From CAZLFA01 sp964558665 (GTDB lineage Bacteria; Desulfobacterota; Syntrophia; Syntrophales; PHBD01): DNA of 42,825 bases. The notes under the pieces were generated by a model that saw only the letters and a list, made by a program, of their open reading frames with translations, did not search any database and was not told the DNA's origin. The stretch spans positions 1-42,825 of the forward strand of contig CAZLFA010000031.1 in NCBI GenBank assembly GCA_964558665.1, written 5' to 3'. Shown piece by piece: positions 40,743 through 42,825 of the stretch. The position numbers were made by a program, and so were the translations under genes. Every line of letters starts with the position of its first letter. The first letter of the stretch is position 1.

Positions 40743-42825
40743 CTATTTTACCCTGCCTATAGGAAAGTCCTGTCCGTTCACTGCCTTTGTCGGATACTGA
40801 GCCCTCTTGAAAAAACTTTCTGCTATCTCAGGAACCTTCTCCTCAACGTAAGATGCCAGGTCCGACGTTTTTACATATCCACTTCGGGATATATCCGCAC
40901 TACCTTTCATTCCCTCTGTCAGGACATAGGTGAATAAGCCATGGTCTTTATATCCCTCGAGCGCATCCTGTAGAGAGGTAGACGCAGAAATTATCGTGGA
41001 ACCGACTGCACGACTCAGTATTTTTATAGCAGTATCTTCGCTCATTCCCCTGGTAAGCATTGCCACCTGTAACTGCTCTCCCAGTTTGCCAGCGTTGCAT
41101 GTATCAATGACAATCAGTTTTTTTGTGGCAGGTATATTTGCAATGTGTTCCCGTAGTTCACGTTGAGTAACTGCGTCTGTTTTAAGCTTCTCGGTGCTGA
41201 GCGGCCCAACATTTGAAGTTATCAGGTAATATTCACCGTCATCTACCGTCCCATGACCAGCAACATAAAACGCGAAGACATCATCAGGGTTAATCAATTT
41301 ATATTTTTTAAGTTCATTTAATATGCTGTTTTTAGAAGCTGAATCTTTAGATATCAGCCTGGTTACTTTCACTTCTTCAAACAGACTGCCCGCCGTTTCT
41401 TGCAGCGTATCTGCAAAAAGCTTTGCATCTGCAGCCGCGTACTTCAATGTCAGTTTGGGATTCTTATATTCATTAATACCAATGACTATAGCATGCAGAA
41501 CAGGCTTTTTTGCTTTTTTGAATGATGCCGTAATCTTCTGTATTGCCGGATGGCTCTGCACAATATTCTCTTTGTCAAAAGCAACTGCTTTGATTGTATT
41601 TTCTCCGTTCAACAGTTTTATTGCATAAGTTCTAAGAATCTCTTTCCTGTCTGCCGATGCCTTCACCTTTACGGATCTAGAGCTATCCATCATAACAGAG
41701 GTGTCGTTCAGATATAATCTGACATCGCCAATGCCTCCACCTGTGTCAGTAATGCTGACAGTAACTTTGAAGGAATCAGAATCAGTTTTAGCCGGGATGT
41801 TTTCTATCTTGATCAATGGGGGACTGCCGACATTTGACAAGGTTTTATAACCTTCCAGGTTATTTCCCTTGAGGGCGATTTTTACGAGATTAGGGCGGAA
41901 AAATGTTTCCCGGTAATTCTCGATATTGTATATGTTGTCGCCGACTCTCACTCCCAGATATTTATCGCCGTTGGCTGATGCGTTATAATAGCCGTCAGGC
42001 GTGATGATAATCCATTCTCCGTCATCAAAAATATACAGATCAGCAAGTATCCTGGACGTTTTCCTATCCTTTAAAGCCAGCTTGTGTTGTTTTGTCTCAG
42101 CATAGATATCTCCATTGTTCTTCACAAAATAATACAATAGATAGCCGTAATGATCATCTGAGCGGGAATTTTTGTCTAAAAATTCTGCCGGAATTTTACT
42201 GTAGAGACTTTCCGGATTGGAGGAAAAACAGCCTGGTGCATCATAGCCTCCTATTTTGAACGTCTTGCGTCGCGCCTTTGTTGCAGTAGTCACATTTTTT
42301 TTATTCACGCTTGCGTTGCTTAGATCCACTAGATGGAATCGCAGTGTATATTTATCTTGCTCAACAGAACAGTCTTCAGAGTAGTTCATAATAATGCTGC
42401 CAGCATTGGCAGAAGATAAAAATATGGAAGGCCTGATACCAAAAGCCTTCGTCTCAAGACCAGTGTTTACATCTATCATTTTGACATCGCCGTTGGCGAA
42501 ACCGATAAACAGCATACCTTTGTCATTCATTGTGTAAGGACTGCATTGAATACCGGTGAGACTGTGCAGGCCGTCAAACACTAATTTTTTTTCCGTATAT
42601 AATCCATTTTCTACAGGGTTGATTATCACAAACTCCGTACGAGAGGTCTGCTCTGTCTTGCTGGAAATGATATATTTAACACTGAGTCTACCATCTGGCA
42701 TAAAATCAAAATAAAGCCATTCTCGATGATAACGCGTATCCTCATCAGCAAGCACTCTTGGCTTGTATTTTATACTGAGCGTCATATTTAATTGCCGTTT
42801 TAGATCGTTTATGGTATACAGCTTT
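40743..42825 (-). CDS. Caspase-like (peptidase C14) protein with beta-propeller-like N-terminus, 5'-partial
   Basis: The C-terminal ~250 residues form a metacaspase/caspase-like p20 domain: HAIVIGINEYKNPKLTLKYA, catalytic His511 in YVAGHGTVDDGEYYL and catalytic Cys563 in LIVIDTCNAGKLGE (numbered from Met at 42785). The N-terminal ~330 residues show beta-repeat sequence (GMLFIGFANGDVKMIDVNTG, DGEWIIITPDGYYNAS) like degenerate WD40 blades, then an Ig-like spacer. The reading frame stays open past 42785 to the window edge with no ribosome site at that ATG, so the gene probably starts outside. The gene is notably A+T-rich. A protease role follows from the motifs; targets are unknown. Confidence 0.85.
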   Translation of the reverse strand, partial: KLYTINDLKRQLNMTLSIKYKPRVLADEDTRYHREWLYFDFMPDGRLSVKYIISSKTEQTSRTEFVIINPVENGLYTEKKLVFDGLHSLTGIQCSPYTMNDKGMLFIGFANGDVKMIDVNTGLETKAFGIRPSIFLSSANAGSIIMNYSEDCSVEQDKYTLRFHLVDLSNASVNKKNVTTATKARRKTFKIGGYDAPGCFSSNPESLYSKIPAEFLDKNSRSDDHYGYLLYYFVKNNGDIYAETKQHKLALKDRKTSRILADLYIFDDGEWIIITPDGYYNASANGDKYLGVRVGDNIYNIENYRETFFRPNLVKIALKGNNLEGYKTLSNVGSPPLIKIENIPAKTDSDSFKVTVSITDTGGGIGDVRLYLNDTSVMMDSSRSVKVKASADRKEILRTYAIKLLNGENTIKAVAFDKENIVQSHPAIQKITASFKKAKKPVLHAIVIGINEYKNPKLTLKYAAADAKLFADTLQETAGSLFEEVKVTRLISKDSASKNSILNELKKYKLINPDDVFAFYVAGHGTVDDGEYYLITSNVGPLSTEKLKTDAVTQRELREHIANIPATKKLIVIDTCNAGKLGEQLQVAMLTRGMSEDTAIKILSRAVGSTIISASTSLQDALEGYKDHGLFTYVLTEGMKGSADISRSGYVKTSDLASYVEEKVPEIAESFFKRAQYPTKAVNGQDFPIGRVK

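Overview
The window reads as a chromosomal segment of a Gram-negative, probably anaerobic bacterium. Two envelope-spanning exporters with outer-membrane factors, several lipoproteins and a type VI secretion (T6SS) effector cassette show an outer membrane. The ADP-forming acyl-CoA synthetase, tandem phosphotransacylase-family genes and acyl-CoA dehydrogenase suggest fatty- or organic-acid metabolism of the kind common in Desulfobacterota (Syntrophus/Smithella-like lineages). That taxonomic guess is inference. No rRNA, tRNA, CRISPR array, intact insertion sequence or phage gene was recognised.

Layout. Positions 1-4.7 kb (minus strand) hold a T6SS toxin-immunity cassette: DUF2169 adaptor, PAAR-like (DUF4150) effector with a C-terminal PoNe-type nuclease, PoNi-type immunity protein and a DUF1444 protein. 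Positions 5.5-14.7 kb (plus) are an mdtABC-type RND exporter operon with its own outer-membrane factor. Positions 15.3-18.4 kb (minus) carry a small K+ channel, a DUF3592 membrane protein and an exported PPC/lectin-like protein. Positions 18.9-20.5 kb (plus) carry a periplasmic TPR protein and an exported SagB-type nitroreductase. Positions 20.5-24.8 kb hold a LysR regulator divergent from two tandem PTA/PTB-family acyltransferases, followed by an acyl-CoA dehydrogenase. Positions 25.0-30.1 kb (plus) are small accessory genes: membrane protein, lipoprotein, TPR/coiled-coil protein, cupin, a nine-repeat solenoid protein, an LEA2-type lipoprotein and a LUD-domain protein. Positions 30.1-32.6 kb (minus) hold a decayed adhesin start and a PAS sensor protein lacking an ATPase domain. 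Positions 32.8-38.2 kb (plus) are a TetR-controlled MacAB-type ABC exporter operon. Positions 38.4-40.5 kb encode an ADP-forming acyl-CoA synthetase. Positions 40.7 kb to the right edge (minus) encode a caspase-like protein that probably runs off the window.

How the genes work together. The two efflux operons are each self-contained, with overlapping or closely spaced genes. The toxin cassette is translationally coupled and carries its own antidote. The acyltransferase pair, dehydrogenase and acyl-CoA synthetase could all act on short-chain acyl-CoA, though they are not one operon.

The most unusual non-coding content is a set of dispersed intergenic repeats. One family (14.7, 23.5, 24.8 and 40.5 kb) folds into a long hairpin whose outer stem differs in sequence between copies yet stays paired. 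A second family occurs once in each orientation (15.2 and 25.7 kb). Several accessory genes are preceded by near-consensus promoters sharing TTGACAC and TATACTYCC.
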